This document shows positions 40,879 through 49,595 of a stretch of DNA of 64,000 nucleotides, in pieces. Source of the stretch: RYN-230 sp963717125 (GTDB lineage Bacteria; Actinomycetota; Actinomycetes; Streptosporangiales; Streptosporangiaceae); assembly GCA_963717125.1 (NCBI GenBank), contig CAVQVG010000004.1, positions 62,001-126,000 on the forward strand. Direction: 5' to 3'. The translations under genes were made by a program, and so were the position numbers. The notes below the pieces were generated by a model. The model saw nothing but the letters and a program-made list of their open reading frames with translations, made no database searches and was not told where the DNA came from. Positions within the stretch are counted from its first letter, which is position 1. Every line of letters starts with the position of its first letter.

Positions 40879-41094
40879 GCGCCCAGTCTCACATCCCCGG
40901 GCCCGGCCGGTAAGCCAGTGGGCTGATGGGTAATTCTCAGCGAGCACACAGAAGTACCGGTGATACTAGTAAGGAACCGGCAAGCTCAGGGGTGCGCGGC
41001 TGGATGCGCGGCGAGCCAGGTTTCGCTCGATCCTGCCGGGTACTCTGCGCGAGCCGTCTCGGCGATTCGGATCTCGGCTAGGAGGTCCAGGACA

Positions 41095-41493
41095 ATGGCT
41101 GTCGTCCGCTGCCCGGTGACCATGCTCCGGGGCGTGCCGGTGATAACGGCGCCCGGGGAGATCGACGTGGCCAGCGCTGAGCCGCTGCGGGCCGTGCTGG
41201 CGCAGACCGCCGCCCGCGGGCACGCCACGATCGTGGTCAACCTGTCCGCCACCCAGTTCTGTGATTCGGCCGGGCTGCACGTGCTGATCCGCGCGCACCG
41301 CACGGCGGTCGCCGAGGGCGGCGAACTGCGGCTGGTCATCGGCAGCCGGGGCGTGCTGCGCATCTTCGCCATCACCGGGGTGGACCAGGTGATGCCCAGG
41401 TTCGCCGACCGCGCCGCGGCGGTGGCCCCGCTGCCCGCGGTCGCCATCGATCCCGTCTGGCAGTCCTGGCCCAGGGTCGTGCCAGCCGCCTGA
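41095..41493 (+). CDS. STAS-domain anti-sigma-factor antagonist
   Basis: 132 residues of the SpoIIAA/RsbV type. VPVITAPGEIDVASAEPLRA near residue 14 and the phosphorylation site VNLSATQFCDSAGLHVLIRA near 50-68 (serine in DSAG) are clear, followed by LVIGSRGVLRIFAITGVDQV. When unphosphorylated it should bind an anti-sigma kinase and free a sigma factor. AGGAGG lies ten bases before ATG 41095. A PP2C phosphatase that could act on such a serine lies 2.5 kb away. Confidence 0.9.
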   Translation: MAVVRCPVTMLRGVPVITAPGEIDVASAEPLRAVLAQTAARGHATIVVNLSATQFCDSAGLHVLIRAHRTAVAEGGELRLVIGSRGVLRIFAITGVDQVMPRFADRAAAVAPLPAVAIDPVWQSWPRVVPAA

Positions 41494-41509
41494 CCACCGC
41501 CCCGGCCGG

Positions 41510-41640
41510 GCTGGTTCAGGCGGGCCGGGTGGAGCTGGTTCAGGCGGGCGGGTGGAGCTGGTTCAGGCGGGCCGGGGGGCTGGTTCAGGCGGGCCGGGTG
41601 GGGCTGGTTCAGGCGGGCCGGGTGGAGCTGGTTCAGGCGC
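41510..41640. repeat. 24-bp minisatellite, six copies
   Basis: Units (consensus about GCTGGTTCAGGCGGGCCGGG plus TGGA) have GGTT starts at 41513, 41537, 41560, 41582, 41606 and 41630, so spacing is 24, 23, 22, 24 and 24. It fills the gap between the convergent STAS and MenB genes, and the last copy enters the end of the MenB gene. There are no spacers, so this is not a CRISPR. Confidence 0.93.
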
Positions 41641-42472
41641 GCCGGGGGAACTGGCCGAAGTCCGGCGCCCGCTTGGCCTTGAATGCCTCCCGGCCTTCCC
41701 GCGCCTCGGCAGTGCCGTAGAACATCAGGTTGGCGTCGTGGGCCAGTTGCTGAATGCCGGCGTAGCCATCCTCGGCGGCGTGGAAGCTGGCCTTCATCAG
41801 GCGCAGCGCGAACGGGGACAGGGCCAGCATCTCGCGGCACCAGGCCACCGTCTCCCGCTCGAGGTCGTCCAGCGGGACGATCCGATTGACCAGGCCCATG
41901 TCCAGCGCCGCCTTGGCGTCGTAGCGACGGCACAGGAACCAGATCTCCTTGGCCTTCTTCAGCCCCACCAGCTGCGCCAGCGAGCTGGCCCCGAAGCCGC
42001 CGTCGAACGAGCCGACCCTGGGGCCGACCTGGCCGAACACCGCGTTGTCAGCGGCGATCGTCAGGTCGCACACGACGTGCAGCACGTGCCCGCCGCCGAT
42101 GGCCCAGCCGGCCACCATGGCCACGATCGGCTTGGGGCAGCGGCGCATCTGCACGTGCAGGTCGGTGACGTGGAACCGCCCGGTGGCGTTCGGGTCGGTC
42201 TGGTAGCCGGTGTCGCCGCGGACCCGCTGATCACCGCCCGAGCAGAACGCCTTGCCGCCCTCGCCGGTGAGGATGATGACGCCGACCGACTCGTCCTCCC
42301 GGGCCACGGTGAGTGCGTCGGACATCTCGATCAGCGTCTGCGGCCGGAAGGCGTTGTGCACCTCAGGGCGGCAGATGGTGATCTTAGCGATGCCGTCGCC
42401 GGTGGTCTCGTAGGTGATGTCGGTGTAGGTGCCCGACGCGCGCCAGGCGATCTCGGTGCTGGTGTCAGTCAT
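41633..42472 (-). CDS. menB: 1,4-dihydroxy-2-naphthoyl-CoA synthase (MenB) homologue
   Basis: 279 residues. The MenB signature is strong: TDITYE, GIAKITICRPEVHNAFRPQT, FCSGGDQRVRGDTGYQTDPN, AMVAGWAIGGGHVLHVVCDL, GQVGPRVGSFDGGFGASSLA and IWFLCRRYDAKAALDMGLVN with the C-terminal KRAPDFGQFPR. These features separate it from ordinary enoyl-CoA hydratases. It closes the naphthoquinone ring in menaquinone synthesis. No other men genes are in the window, so it stands apart from the rest of the pathway. Its C-terminal end lies in the minisatellite. Confidence 0.9.
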   Translation of the reverse strand: MTDTSTEIAWRASGTYTDITYETTGDGIAKITICRPEVHNAFRPQTLIEMSDALTVAREDESVGVIILTGEGGKAFCSGGDQRVRGDTGYQTDPNATGRFHVTDLHVQMRRCPKPIVAMVAGWAIGGGHVLHVVCDLTIAADNAVFGQVGPRVGSFDGGFGASSLAQLVGLKKAKEIWFLCRRYDAKAALDMGLVNRIVPLDDLERETVAWCREMLALSPFALRLMKASFHAAEDGYAGIQQLAHDANLMFYGTAEAREGREAFKAKRAPDFGQFPRRA

Positions 42473-42532
42473 GCGCCCATTCTGCTCACCACGCCCGCCG
42501 CGGCCGGGACCTGGGGGACCGAACCGGGCCGG

Positions 42533-43345
42533 TCAGTCCTTGCGGCCGACACCAACCAGGTTGCCGGACCGGCTGGGGTCCTCGGGCACGTCGGCTGCTG
42601 AGTCGGGCCGCCACAGCGGCACGAACACCACGCCCGGGTCGACCACCTGGAAGCCGTCGAAGAAACGCTCGATCTCGGCGCGCGAGCGCAGGTGGATGGA
42701 CGTGGCGACGCTCCGGTTGTACATCTTCTCGAACGCCTCGTTCCGCGTGGTGCGGCCGTCGCTGGTGGCCTGGCCCAGGACGAGGTAGCTGCCCGGGGCC
42801 AGCGCTTCGCGCAGCGTCGCCACCAGCCGCCACGGGTCCTGCGTGTTGGCGATGAAGTGCAGCACGGCCACCAGCAGCAGTCCGGCCGGCTGGCTGAAGT
42901 CGATGACCCGGCCGACCTCCGGGCTGGCCAGGATCTTCTCCGGGTCCCGCAGGTCCGCCTCGAAGACCGCGGTGTCCGGCTGCCCGGCCAGGATCGCCTT
43001 GCTGTGCGCGATGGCCACCGGGTCCACGTCCACGTACGCCACCCGGGCGCCGGGGGCCGCCTGCTGGGCGACCTCGTGCACGTTCCGTTCGGTCGGGATG
43101 CCCGAGCCGATGTCGAGGAACTGGGTGATGCCGTTCGCGGCCAGGAACCGCACCGCCCGGCCGAGGAACGCCCGGTTGGCCCGGGCGAACACCCGCGCGG
43201 CCGGGTCGAGCGCGGTGATGCCCCGGCCCGCGTCCTGGTCGGCCAGGAAGTTGTGGCTGCCGCCGATCAGGTAGTCGTAAACCCGGGCGGTGTTCGCCCG
43301 CTGGGTGTCCACCCCCGGTGGTGCCCAGCCCGGCAGGTCAGTCAT
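42533..43345 (-). CDS. DUF574-type S-adenosyl methyltransferase
   Basis: 270 residues. The actinobacterial DUF574/Methyltransf_19 pattern is clear: NTARVYDYLIGGSHNFLADQ near residue 18, FLDIGSGIPTERNVHEVAQQ (SAM site), VAYVDVDPVAIAHSKAIL, the VIDFSQPAGLLLVAVLHFI and a final VPLWRPD. The family is numerous in actinomycetes and its substrates are unknown. AGGAGG lies five bases before the ATG. Divergent from the PP2C gene, with an AT-richer region between them. Confidence 0.9.
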   Translation of the reverse strand: MTDLPGWAPPGVDTQRANTARVYDYLIGGSHNFLADQDAGRGITALDPAARVFARANRAFLGRAVRFLAANGITQFLDIGSGIPTERNVHEVAQQAAPGARVAYVDVDPVAIAHSKAILAGQPDTAVFEADLRDPEKILASPEVGRVIDFSQPAGLLLVAVLHFIANTQDPWRLVATLREALAPGSYLVLGQATSDGRTTRNEAFEKMYNRSVATSIHLRSRAEIERFFDGFQVVDPGVVFVPLWRPDSAADVPEDPSRSGNLVGVGRKD

Positions 43346-43589
43346 CGTGCCTCCTATCCTGAAGGGGTGCAGCCCCGGGCCGGGCGGCGGGACGCGGTCC
43401 ATAATCAGCGCCGCAACGCCTGGATTGTGGCCGGAAATACGGTACATTTCGTGGTTGCACGATATCGCAGGGTATGGGCGATGGTGGCCTGGACCCGCGC
43501 TGCCCGCGGGCGGGTGTCCCGCGGCGAATAGGCCCGGAATAGGTGGCTGCGCGGCTCGCGCGCTCGCCGCCAGGATTGGTGCGGATGCA

Positions 43590-45218
43590 GTGCGGTCACA
43601 GGTAGCCGGGGACGACGGCCCCACCCGGGCGGCCGACCCGGACGGCGTCGCGGCGTTCACCCTGGATTCGTCCGGCGGGGTGGCGTCCTGGTCGGTGACC
43701 GCCGAGCAACTGTTCGGCCGGTCGGCGGACGAGGTGGCCGGGCGGGACATCTGGACGCTGCTGCTGGCCCGGGCCGACCACCAGGAGCGGGTACGGCGCG
43801 GCCTGGCCGAGACGGCCGCCGGGCGGCCCTGGTCCGGATCGGTGACGCTGACCCCTGGCTGTGGCGGCGGCCAGCTGACCGTGCATTGCGAGCCGCTGGC
43901 CGGGCCGGGCGACGGCACGCTGGTGATCGCGCAGCGGGCCGAGCCGCCCCACCCGGACCTGCTCCGGGAGGCGGTGGCCCGGGTCGGCACCACGCTGGAT
44001 CTGACCCGGACGGCGCGCGAGGTCACCGAGGTGGTGGTGCCTGAGTTCGCCGACGCGGCCGCGGTGTTCGTGCTGGAGCGGCTGCTCACCGCCGAGGAGC
44101 CGATGCTGGACGAGGCGAATTCCTCCGCGCTGGTGCGCCGGCTGGCGGCCCGGCTGGCCGGCCAGCCGGCGGCCGTCACCGACAACCTGCTGCGCCCGGG
44201 GGAGGCGTTCCTGTTCGGCGCGGACTCGCCCAGCTACCGGGCGATGAGCTCAGGCAGCCCGGTGGTCACCGGCTACCTCGACCGGGAGACCGCGGACCGG
44301 CTGGCCCGCCGTCCCGGCGGCCGGGAGCCCGACGCGAGCTACACCTCGTTCCTGTCCGTGCCGCTGATCGCCCGGGGTGTGGTGCTGGGCTGCGTCACGT
44401 TCGCCCGGGTGGTCGGCCGGGAGGGCTTCACCACCCCGGACACCGAGGTGGCCGCCGAACAGGCCGCGCACGCCGCGGTGTGCATCGACAACGCGCGGCT
44501 GTACCACCGGGAACGCCGGGTCGCGTTCGTGCTGCAGCAGGGCCTGGTACCCGAAGAGCCGCGGGTCCCGGAAGGACTGGAGGTGGCGGCCCGGTACCTG
44601 CCGGTGGGCACCAGCATGGTGGGCGGGGACTGGCACGACATCGTCGCGCTGCCAGGCGGCCGGACCGCGCTGATCATGGGCGACGCGATGGGCCACGGCC
44701 CGGAGGCAGCCGCGGTCATGGTCCAGCTGCGCACGGCGGCGCATGTCCTGGCCGACCTGGAGCTGGCGCCGGAGGAGGTGCTGCGCAGGCTGGACCGGAT
44801 GGCCGCGGCCATGTCCGGCACCCCGTACGCCACCTGCCTGTGCGCCGTGCTCGACCCGGCGAACAGCTCCTGCCTCGTGGCCAAGGCCGGGCACCCGCCG
44901 CCGGTGCTGGTCCGGCCAGATGGCCGGACCGAGCTGCCCGAGCTGCCCGCCGGGCTGCCGCTCGGCCTGGCCGCCGGATCGTTCGAGACGGTGCGGATCG
45001 ACCTGCCGCCCGGCGCGGTGCTCGCGCTGTACACCGATGGCCTGGTGGAGAGCCGTACCCGGCCGCTCGAGGACGGCCTGAACGCGCTGCGCGACGGGCT
45101 CGGCGCGGCCCTCGCCAGGCCGGGCGCCACCCTGGACGGCGCCTGCGAGGAGGTCATCCAGGCGCTGCGGCAGCGCGGCGAGGACGACCTCACCCTGCTG
45201 CTGGCCCGCATCCGCTGA
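43590..45218 (+). CDS. PAS-GAF-PP2C (SpoIIE-type) serine phosphatase
   Basis: 542 residues. PAS-like residues about 18-80 (LDSSGGVASWSVTAEQLFGR), a GAF domain about 130-305 (SFLSVPLIARGVVLGCVTFA, AAHAAVCIDNARLYH), then a SpoIIE/PP2C domain about 315-540: QQGLVPEEPRVPEGLEVAAR, VGGDWHDIVALPGGRTALIM, GDAMGHGPEAAAVM, AKAGHPPPVLV and ALYTDGLVESR, with the metal aspartates. No kinase domain is fused. It should dephosphorylate an anti-sigma-antagonist serine, possibly the STAS protein at 41095. The start (GTG 43590) is uncertain; the frame is open from 43290. Confidence 0.85.
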   Translation: MRSQVAGDDGPTRAADPDGVAAFTLDSSGGVASWSVTAEQLFGRSADEVAGRDIWTLLLARADHQERVRRGLAETAAGRPWSGSVTLTPGCGGGQLTVHCEPLAGPGDGTLVIAQRAEPPHPDLLREAVARVGTTLDLTRTAREVTEVVVPEFADAAAVFVLERLLTAEEPMLDEANSSALVRRLAARLAGQPAAVTDNLLRPGEAFLFGADSPSYRAMSSGSPVVTGYLDRETADRLARRPGGREPDASYTSFLSVPLIARGVVLGCVTFARVVGREGFTTPDTEVAAEQAAHAAVCIDNARLYHRERRVAFVLQQGLVPEEPRVPEGLEVAARYLPVGTSMVGGDWHDIVALPGGRTALIMGDAMGHGPEAAAVMVQLRTAAHVLADLELAPEEVLRRLDRMAAAMSGTPYATCLCAVLDPANSSCLVAKAGHPPPVLVRPDGRTELPELPAGLPLGLAAGSFETVRIDLPPGAVLALYTDGLVESRTRPLEDGLNALRDGLGAALARPGATLDGACEEVIQALRQRGEDDLTLLLARIR

Positions 45219-45264
45219 CCGCCTGGTTGGCCAGCTGGCCGCCGGATCTGGTTCCCTGCTAGAC

Positions 45265-46164
45265 ATGACTTCGCTCGCATCGGTGGATGCCATCCAGCCC
45301 CCGTCCTGGTTCACCGAGGCGCTCGGCGCCGCGGCCGAGGAGGGCACGACCGAGGCCGGCCGGACCACCATCGCCTACCGCGCCTGGGGGCAGCGTGGCC
45401 AGGGCGGCATGGTGCTGGTGCACGGCGGCGCCGCGCACGCCCGCTGGTGGGACCACATCGCCCCGCTGCTGGCCGGCGGCCACCGGGTGGCGGCGCTCGA
45501 CCTGTCCGGGCACGGCGACAGCGGGCGCCGGGACGGCTACCACCTGGACACCTGGGCGGAGGAGGTGCTGGCCGTCGCGGCGGCGGCCGGCATCGCGGGC
45601 CCGCCAGTGCTGATCGGGCACAGCATGGGCGGCTTCGTGGCGCTGCGCGCGGCCAGCATCTACGGCGCGCGGCTGGCCGGGGTGGTGGCCATCGACTCCC
45701 CGGTGCGGGACATCACGCCGGAGGAACGCGCCGCCCGTGAGCAGCGGGCCTTCGGGCCGCTCCGGGTGTACCCGACCCGGGAGGCCGCGATGGCCCGGTT
45801 CCGTCCCATCCCGGACCAGCCGGTGCTGCCGTACATCGCCCAGCACATAGCCGCCACCTCGATCCGGGCCGTGCCGGGCGGCTGGAGCTGGAAGTTCGAC
45901 CCGCGCATCTTCGCCCGCCATCAGCTCGTCCCGGCGCTGCTCACCCGGCTGGACTGCCGGGTCGCGCTGTTCCGGGCCGAGCACGGCCTGGTGTCAGCCC
46001 AGATGGGCGACGTCATGTACGACCGGCTGGGCCGGATCGCCCCGGTCATCGAGATCCCGGCGGCGGCCCACCACGTGATGATGGACCAGCCGATCGCCCT
46101 GGTCACCGCTATCCGGACGCTGCTGTCCGACTGGGATCACTCGCTGCCCGCCGGGCCGCGGTAA
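45265..46164 (+). CDS. Alpha/beta hydrolase
   Basis: 299 residues. VLVHGGAAHARWWDHIAPLL near residue 50, DLSGHGDSGRRDGY, the elbow IGHSMGGFVALR near 118 with serine, VVAIDSPVRD and the late histidine in AAAHHVMMDQP. All triad positions look intact, unlike the gene at 726-1634. Substrate unknown. It follows the PP2C gene by 46 bp and could be co-transcribed. A three-copy 14-bp repeat lies after it. Confidence 0.88.
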   Translation: MTSLASVDAIQPPSWFTEALGAAAEEGTTEAGRTTIAYRAWGQRGQGGMVLVHGGAAHARWWDHIAPLLAGGHRVAALDLSGHGDSGRRDGYHLDTWAEEVLAVAAAAGIAGPPVLIGHSMGGFVALRAASIYGARLAGVVAIDSPVRDITPEERAAREQRAFGPLRVYPTREAAMARFRPIPDQPVLPYIAQHIAATSIRAVPGGWSWKFDPRIFARHQLVPALLTRLDCRVALFRAEHGLVSAQMGDVMYDRLGRIAPVIEIPAAAHHVMMDQPIALVTAIRTLLSDWDHSLPAGPR

Positions 46165-46192
46165 TGGCCGGATGCCGCCTGCGCCGGGCAGG

Positions 46193-46233
46193 CCAGTGTC
46201 GTAGCGCCAGTGTCGTAGCGCCAGTGTCGTAGC
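46193..46233. repeat. 14-bp direct repeats, three copies, upstream of 46253 gene
   Basis: CCAGTGTCGTAGCG at 46193-46206, 46207-46220 and most of it at 46221-46233. It ends 19 bp before the next start codon, so it could be an iterated operator or a slippage product. Confidence 0.85.
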
Positions 46234-46252
46234 CGCGGCGCAAGATAGGGCT

Positions 46253-46873
46253 ATGCCGCTGCAGAACCGGGTCGCCCCCACCGGCGAGATCGTCGCCGAC
46301 CCGGCGCGCGGGCTGATCATGGGCAACCGTGGCTGCCTGCACGGCCCCGACCGCCAGCTCGGGACCAGCCGCTGGCGGTCGGCGGCCTGGATCTGCTGCG
46401 TGCTGGACTGGCGGGGGCGGCGCCGCGACCCGATGCCGCCGGGGCGGTGGACGGCGCTGTTCTTCCTGGACGAGGCGACCGCACTGGCCGCCGGGCACCG
46501 GCCGTGCGCGTACTGCCGCCGCGCGGACTACCTGCGTTTCGCCGCGGCGTGGCGGGTGGCCCAGCAGCTGCCCGGCCGGCCCAGGGCCCCGGACATGGAT
46601 CTGACCCTGCACCGGGAACGGGTGGACCAGGCCCGGCGGCAGCGCACTCACCGGGCGCCTGTCGGCCAGTTGCCCGACGGGGTGATGGTCCGGGCGGCCG
46701 GCGCGGTCGGGCTGCTGCTCGGCGGTCGGCTGCGGCCGTGGTCGTTCCAGGGTTACCGCGGCCCGGCCGCTGGCCAGCTGCCGGACGTGGCCGAGGTGCT
46801 CACCCCGCCGTTGACGGTGGCCGCCATCGCGGCTGGCTACCAGCCGATGCTGCACCCCAGCGCGCTGCGCTGA
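46253..46873 (+). CDS. Conserved hypothetical protein with CxxC motif
   Basis: 206 residues, soluble and Arg-rich. The start MPLQNRVAPTGEIVADPARG, MGNRGCLHGP, WICCVLDWRGRRR, LFFLDEATALAAGHRPCAYC (with CxxC near residue 82) and RRADYLRFAAAW, then a C-terminal WSFQGYRGPA. I recall this pattern as a widespread bacterial family without an assigned function; the four-plus cysteines suggest metal binding. Monocistronic, preceded by the 14-bp repeats. No catalytic motif is recognisable. Confidence 0.75.
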   Translation: MPLQNRVAPTGEIVADPARGLIMGNRGCLHGPDRQLGTSRWRSAAWICCVLDWRGRRRDPMPPGRWTALFFLDEATALAAGHRPCAYCRRADYLRFAAAWRVAQQLPGRPRAPDMDLTLHRERVDQARRQRTHRAPVGQLPDGVMVRAAGAVGLLLGGRLRPWSFQGYRGPAAGQLPDVAEVLTPPLTVAAIAAGYQPMLHPSALR

Positions 46874-46922
46874 TGGCCCGCCGGCTTGACCTTGCCCCGG
46901 GGACAAGCCGCACCGTAGGGGC

Positions 46923-47528
46923 ATGCCTATCAAAGCCGTCGTCTTCGATATCGGGGGCGTCCTGGAGATCACCCAGCCGGGCCTGCTGGCCCGCACCTGG
47001 GAACCCATTCTCGGCCTCGGCCCGGGGGACCTCGGCTCCCGGCTGGCCGAGGTGTCCGCGGCCGGGGCGGTGGGCACCATTTCCGAGCAGCAGGCGAGTC
47101 AGCGCATCGCGGAGATCCTCGGCCTGGACGCCGGCCAATTGCGCGCGTTCCTGGCCGACCTGTGGACCGAGTATCTCGGCGTCCTGAACACGGACCTGGC
47201 TGCCTATTTCGCCAGCCTGCGGCCGCGCTACCGGACCGCCATCATCAGCAACAGCTTCGTCGGCGCCCGGCACCGGGAGCAGCAGCGCTACGGCTTCGGC
47301 GACATGACCGACCTGATCGTGTACTCGCACGAGGCGGGCATGTCCAAGCCGGACCCGCGGATCTACCAGCTGGCCTGCGACGGCCTGGGCGTGCCCGCGC
47401 CGGACATGGTCTTCCTCGATGACGTCCCGGAGAACGTGGCCGCCGCGCGGCAGTCCGGGATGCACGCGGTGCTGTTCCAGGACACCGGGCAGGCCATCGC
47501 CGACATCCAGGCGCGGCTGGACGGCTGA
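46923..47528 (+). CDS. HAD-superfamily hydrolase (subclass IA)
   Basis: 201 residues. Motif I is VVFDIGGVLEI near residue 6 with the nucleophile aspartate; the DIGG form is common in this subclass. Motif II is in AIISNSF, motif III the lysine in AGMSKPDPRIYQLA, and motif IV the acids in VFLDDVPENVAAAR near 165. It is a phosphatase-type enzyme of the YihX or epoxide-hydrolase-N-like group; substrate unknown. It starts 50 bp after the preceding gene. Confidence 0.9.
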   Translation: MPIKAVVFDIGGVLEITQPGLLARTWEPILGLGPGDLGSRLAEVSAAGAVGTISEQQASQRIAEILGLDAGQLRAFLADLWTEYLGVLNTDLAAYFASLRPRYRTAIISNSFVGARHREQQRYGFGDMTDLIVYSHEAGMSKPDPRIYQLACDGLGVPAPDMVFLDDVPENVAAARQSGMHAVLFQDTGQAIADIQARLDG

Positions 47529-47531
47529 CGC

Positions 47532-47579
47532 CCCGGCGGCTACCCAGCCCGGCGGCTACTCAGCCCGGCGGCTACCCAG
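47532..47579. repeat. 16-bp tandem repeat, three copies
   Basis: Units with core CCCGGCGGCTAC(C/T)CAG at about 47532-47547, 47548-47563 and 47564-47579, between the HAD gene and the end of the convergent membrane-protein gene. Confidence 0.85.
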
Positions 47580-47588
47580 CCGCGCCGG

Positions 47589-48110
47589 CTACCGGACCGC
47601 GGCCGGTGACGACTGCCTGCTGTCGAACAGCAGTAGCCAGGCGACGTTGAAGCCGAGGAACACCAGCAGGGTCAGCAGCACCGCCTCGGTGCGCAGCACG
47701 GCCAGCCCGCCCACCACGGCCAGCGCGCCGATGAGCAGGTACAGCGCGACCGCCGCCAGGTAGGCGGCCAGGCCGAGCTGGTCGGTGGCCGGTGCGCCCG
47801 CGGCGGCGGGCGGCCCGGTCCGGGCGGGCACGCTGCGCGCCGGAAGCCCGCTCACCAGGGTCAGCACCGCCGCCCCGGTCAGCGCGATGACCGCGAAGGA
47901 CACCCGCCAGAACACCGGGTCGGCCGGGTCGATCAGCGCCAGCAGGCTCATCATGCCGGGCAGCGCGAAGTGCAGCGCGACGCCATACGCACGCCGCCGG
48001 TGCGGGGCGCTGCCCTCCCATTCCCGCAACCGGATCTGCACCACGACCAGCCACAGCCCGAGAAGCGCGAAACAGGCCGGCGAGAAAGCCCCATAAAAGC
48101 CACTCAGCAT
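47589..48110 (-). CDS. Integral membrane protein, unknown function
   Basis: 173 residues with about five membrane segments: residues 5-26 (GAFSPACFALLGLWLVVVQI), 43-60, 68-88, 113-130 and 136-160, with a Pro/Ala-rich loop (RSVPARTGPPAAAGAPAT). It has no recognisable motif. GGAGGAGAA lies about seven bases before the ATG. Transcribed towards the HAD gene. Confidence 0.7.
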   Translation of the reverse strand: MLSGFYGAFSPACFALLGLWLVVVQIRLREWEGSAPHRRRAYGVALHFALPGMMSLLALIDPADPVFWRVSFAVIALTGAAVLTLVSGLPARSVPARTGPPAAAGAPATDQLGLAAYLAAVALYLLIGALAVVGGLAVLRTEAVLLTLLVFLGFNVAWLLLFDSRQSSPAAVR

Positions 48111-48206
48111 GACATTCTCCTCCCCCCGGCCTGGGTACGATCCCCTATCCAGGCCGCCACTTCCCTGGCCATAGTGGAACAGTTTTCCCGGTCGCGCTAG
48201 CCCAGA

Positions 48207-48578
48207 TCAGCGAATGAGCGTCTCCTTCGGGCGCACCACGCAGAACTCGTTTCCTTCCGGATCGGCCAGCACGGTCCACGACTCCTGGCCCGTCTGCCCG
48301 ATGTCCACCCGGCGGGCGCCGAGCGCGAGCAGCCGCTCGATTTCCGCGTCGCGGTCCGCGGCGCTCGTGGTCAGGTCCAGGTGCACCCGGTTCTTCACCG
48401 TCTTGACGCCGGTCACCGGCATGAAGCAGATGCCGGCCGGCGCGTTCTCGTCGGTGCCGATGACGATCTCCCCGTCCCGCTCGGAGAGCACCCGCCAGCC
48501 GAGCGCCTCGGTCCAGAACCGCGCCAGCCCGGGCAGATCGTGGGTGTCGATGACAATGTGATGCAGTCGCAATGGCAT
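48207..48578 (-). CDS. VOC (glyoxalase-like) protein
   Basis: 123 residues. HHIVIDTHDLPGLARFWTEA near residue 6 is the typical first betaalphabeta unit, with LGWRV, and the second half has NRVHLDLTTSAADRDAEIER and WTVLADPEGNEFCVV near 103. The His6/His66 and Glu113 type metal positions are present. A dioxygenase, lyase or antibiotic-binding role cannot be told apart. Divergent from the next hydrolase by 93 bp. Confidence 0.88.
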   Translation of the reverse strand: MPLRLHHIVIDTHDLPGLARFWTEALGWRVLSERDGEIVIGTDENAPAGICFMPVTGVKTVKNRVHLDLTTSAADRDAEIERLLALGARRVDIGQTGQESWTVLADPEGNEFCVVRPKETLIR

Positions 48579-48671
48579 GCCGCCAGTATCCGGGGCTGCG
48601 CGGACCGCCAGCCGGCCAATAGGTTAAAGGGGGCCGCGCGCCGGGCGTGGTCACCGAGCCGAGGGGGAGCC

Positions 48672-49544
48672 ATGGAACGCGTGGTCCAGACGGCGGATGG
48701 CCGCACGCTGGCGGTACAGGAATCCGGCGATCCAGCCTGCCTGCCGGTGCTGGTGCACAACGGAACGCCCAACTCCCGGCACGTGTACCGCAAGGTGACC
48801 GACGACGCGGCGGCCCACGGGCTGCGGCTGATCAGCTATGACCGGCCCGGCTACGGCGGGTCGTCGCCGGACCCCGGGCGCAGCACCGCGGACTGCGCGG
48901 CCGACGTCCGCGCGATCTGCGCGGCGCTGGACGTGGACCGGCTGGCCACCTGGGGCATCTCGGGTGGCGGCCCGCACGTGCTGGCCTGCGCGGCGCTGCT
49001 GCCCGACCTGGTCGTGGCGGCCGCGTCACTGGCCTCGCTGGCCCCCTACGGGGCCGACGGCCTGGACTGGTACGCCGGGATGGGCCAGTTGAACGCCGAC
49101 GACTTCCGCCTCTACTTCGCCGACCAGGATGCGGCCCGGCGGAAGCTGGCCGAGGATCGCAAGGAGGCGCTGGCCGCCACGGCCGACGACGCGGCCAAGG
49201 GCCTGGAGACGCTGCTGACCCCGACCGACGCGGCCGTGCTCACCGGCGAGCTGGCCGGGTACCTGGTCTGGTCCACCAAGGAGGGGCTGGCCCCCGGGGA
49301 TGAGGGCTGGTGGGAAGACACCGTGACGCAGGCCAGCCCGTGGGGCTTCGAGCTGGCCGAGATATCCGTCCCGGTGCTGCTGATGCACGGCCGGGAGGAC
49401 ATGTTCGTGCCGTTCGGCCACGGCGAATGGCTGGCCCGGCACATCCCCGGCGTCAACGCGCACCTGCTCGACCACGACGGGCACCTGACCCTGCTGGAGC
49501 AGCACATCGGCGAAGTGCACAGCTGGCTGTCCAGCCATTTCTGA
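48672..49544 (+). CDS. Alpha/beta hydrolase
   Basis: 290 residues. LVHNGTPNSRHVY near residue 28, YDRPGYGGSSPDPGRST, the nucleophile in WGISGGGPHVLACAALL near 98, HGREDMFVPFGHGEWLARHI with the acid, and DHDGHLTLLEQ histidine. The GISGGGP elbow is usual for this subgroup. ATG follows GAGGGGGAGCC. The substrate is unknown. It ends convergently with the enoyl-CoA hydratase gene. Confidence 0.9.
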   Translation: MERVVQTADGRTLAVQESGDPACLPVLVHNGTPNSRHVYRKVTDDAAAHGLRLISYDRPGYGGSSPDPGRSTADCAADVRAICAALDVDRLATWGISGGGPHVLACAALLPDLVVAAASLASLAPYGADGLDWYAGMGQLNADDFRLYFADQDAARRKLAEDRKEALAATADDAAKGLETLLTPTDAAVLTGELAGYLVWSTKEGLAPGDEGWWEDTVTQASPWGFELAEISVPVLLMHGREDMFVPFGHGEWLARHIPGVNAHLLDHDGHLTLLEQHIGEVHSWLSSHF

Positions 49545-49595
49545 ACGCCCTTACCCGGCACCCGCCGCCAGCCCAGCCCGGCCGTCAGCGGCCGG

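Noticed and set aside
41510..41640. CRISPR-like array
   Set aside because: Copies are contiguous and have no unique spacers; it is a minisatellite.
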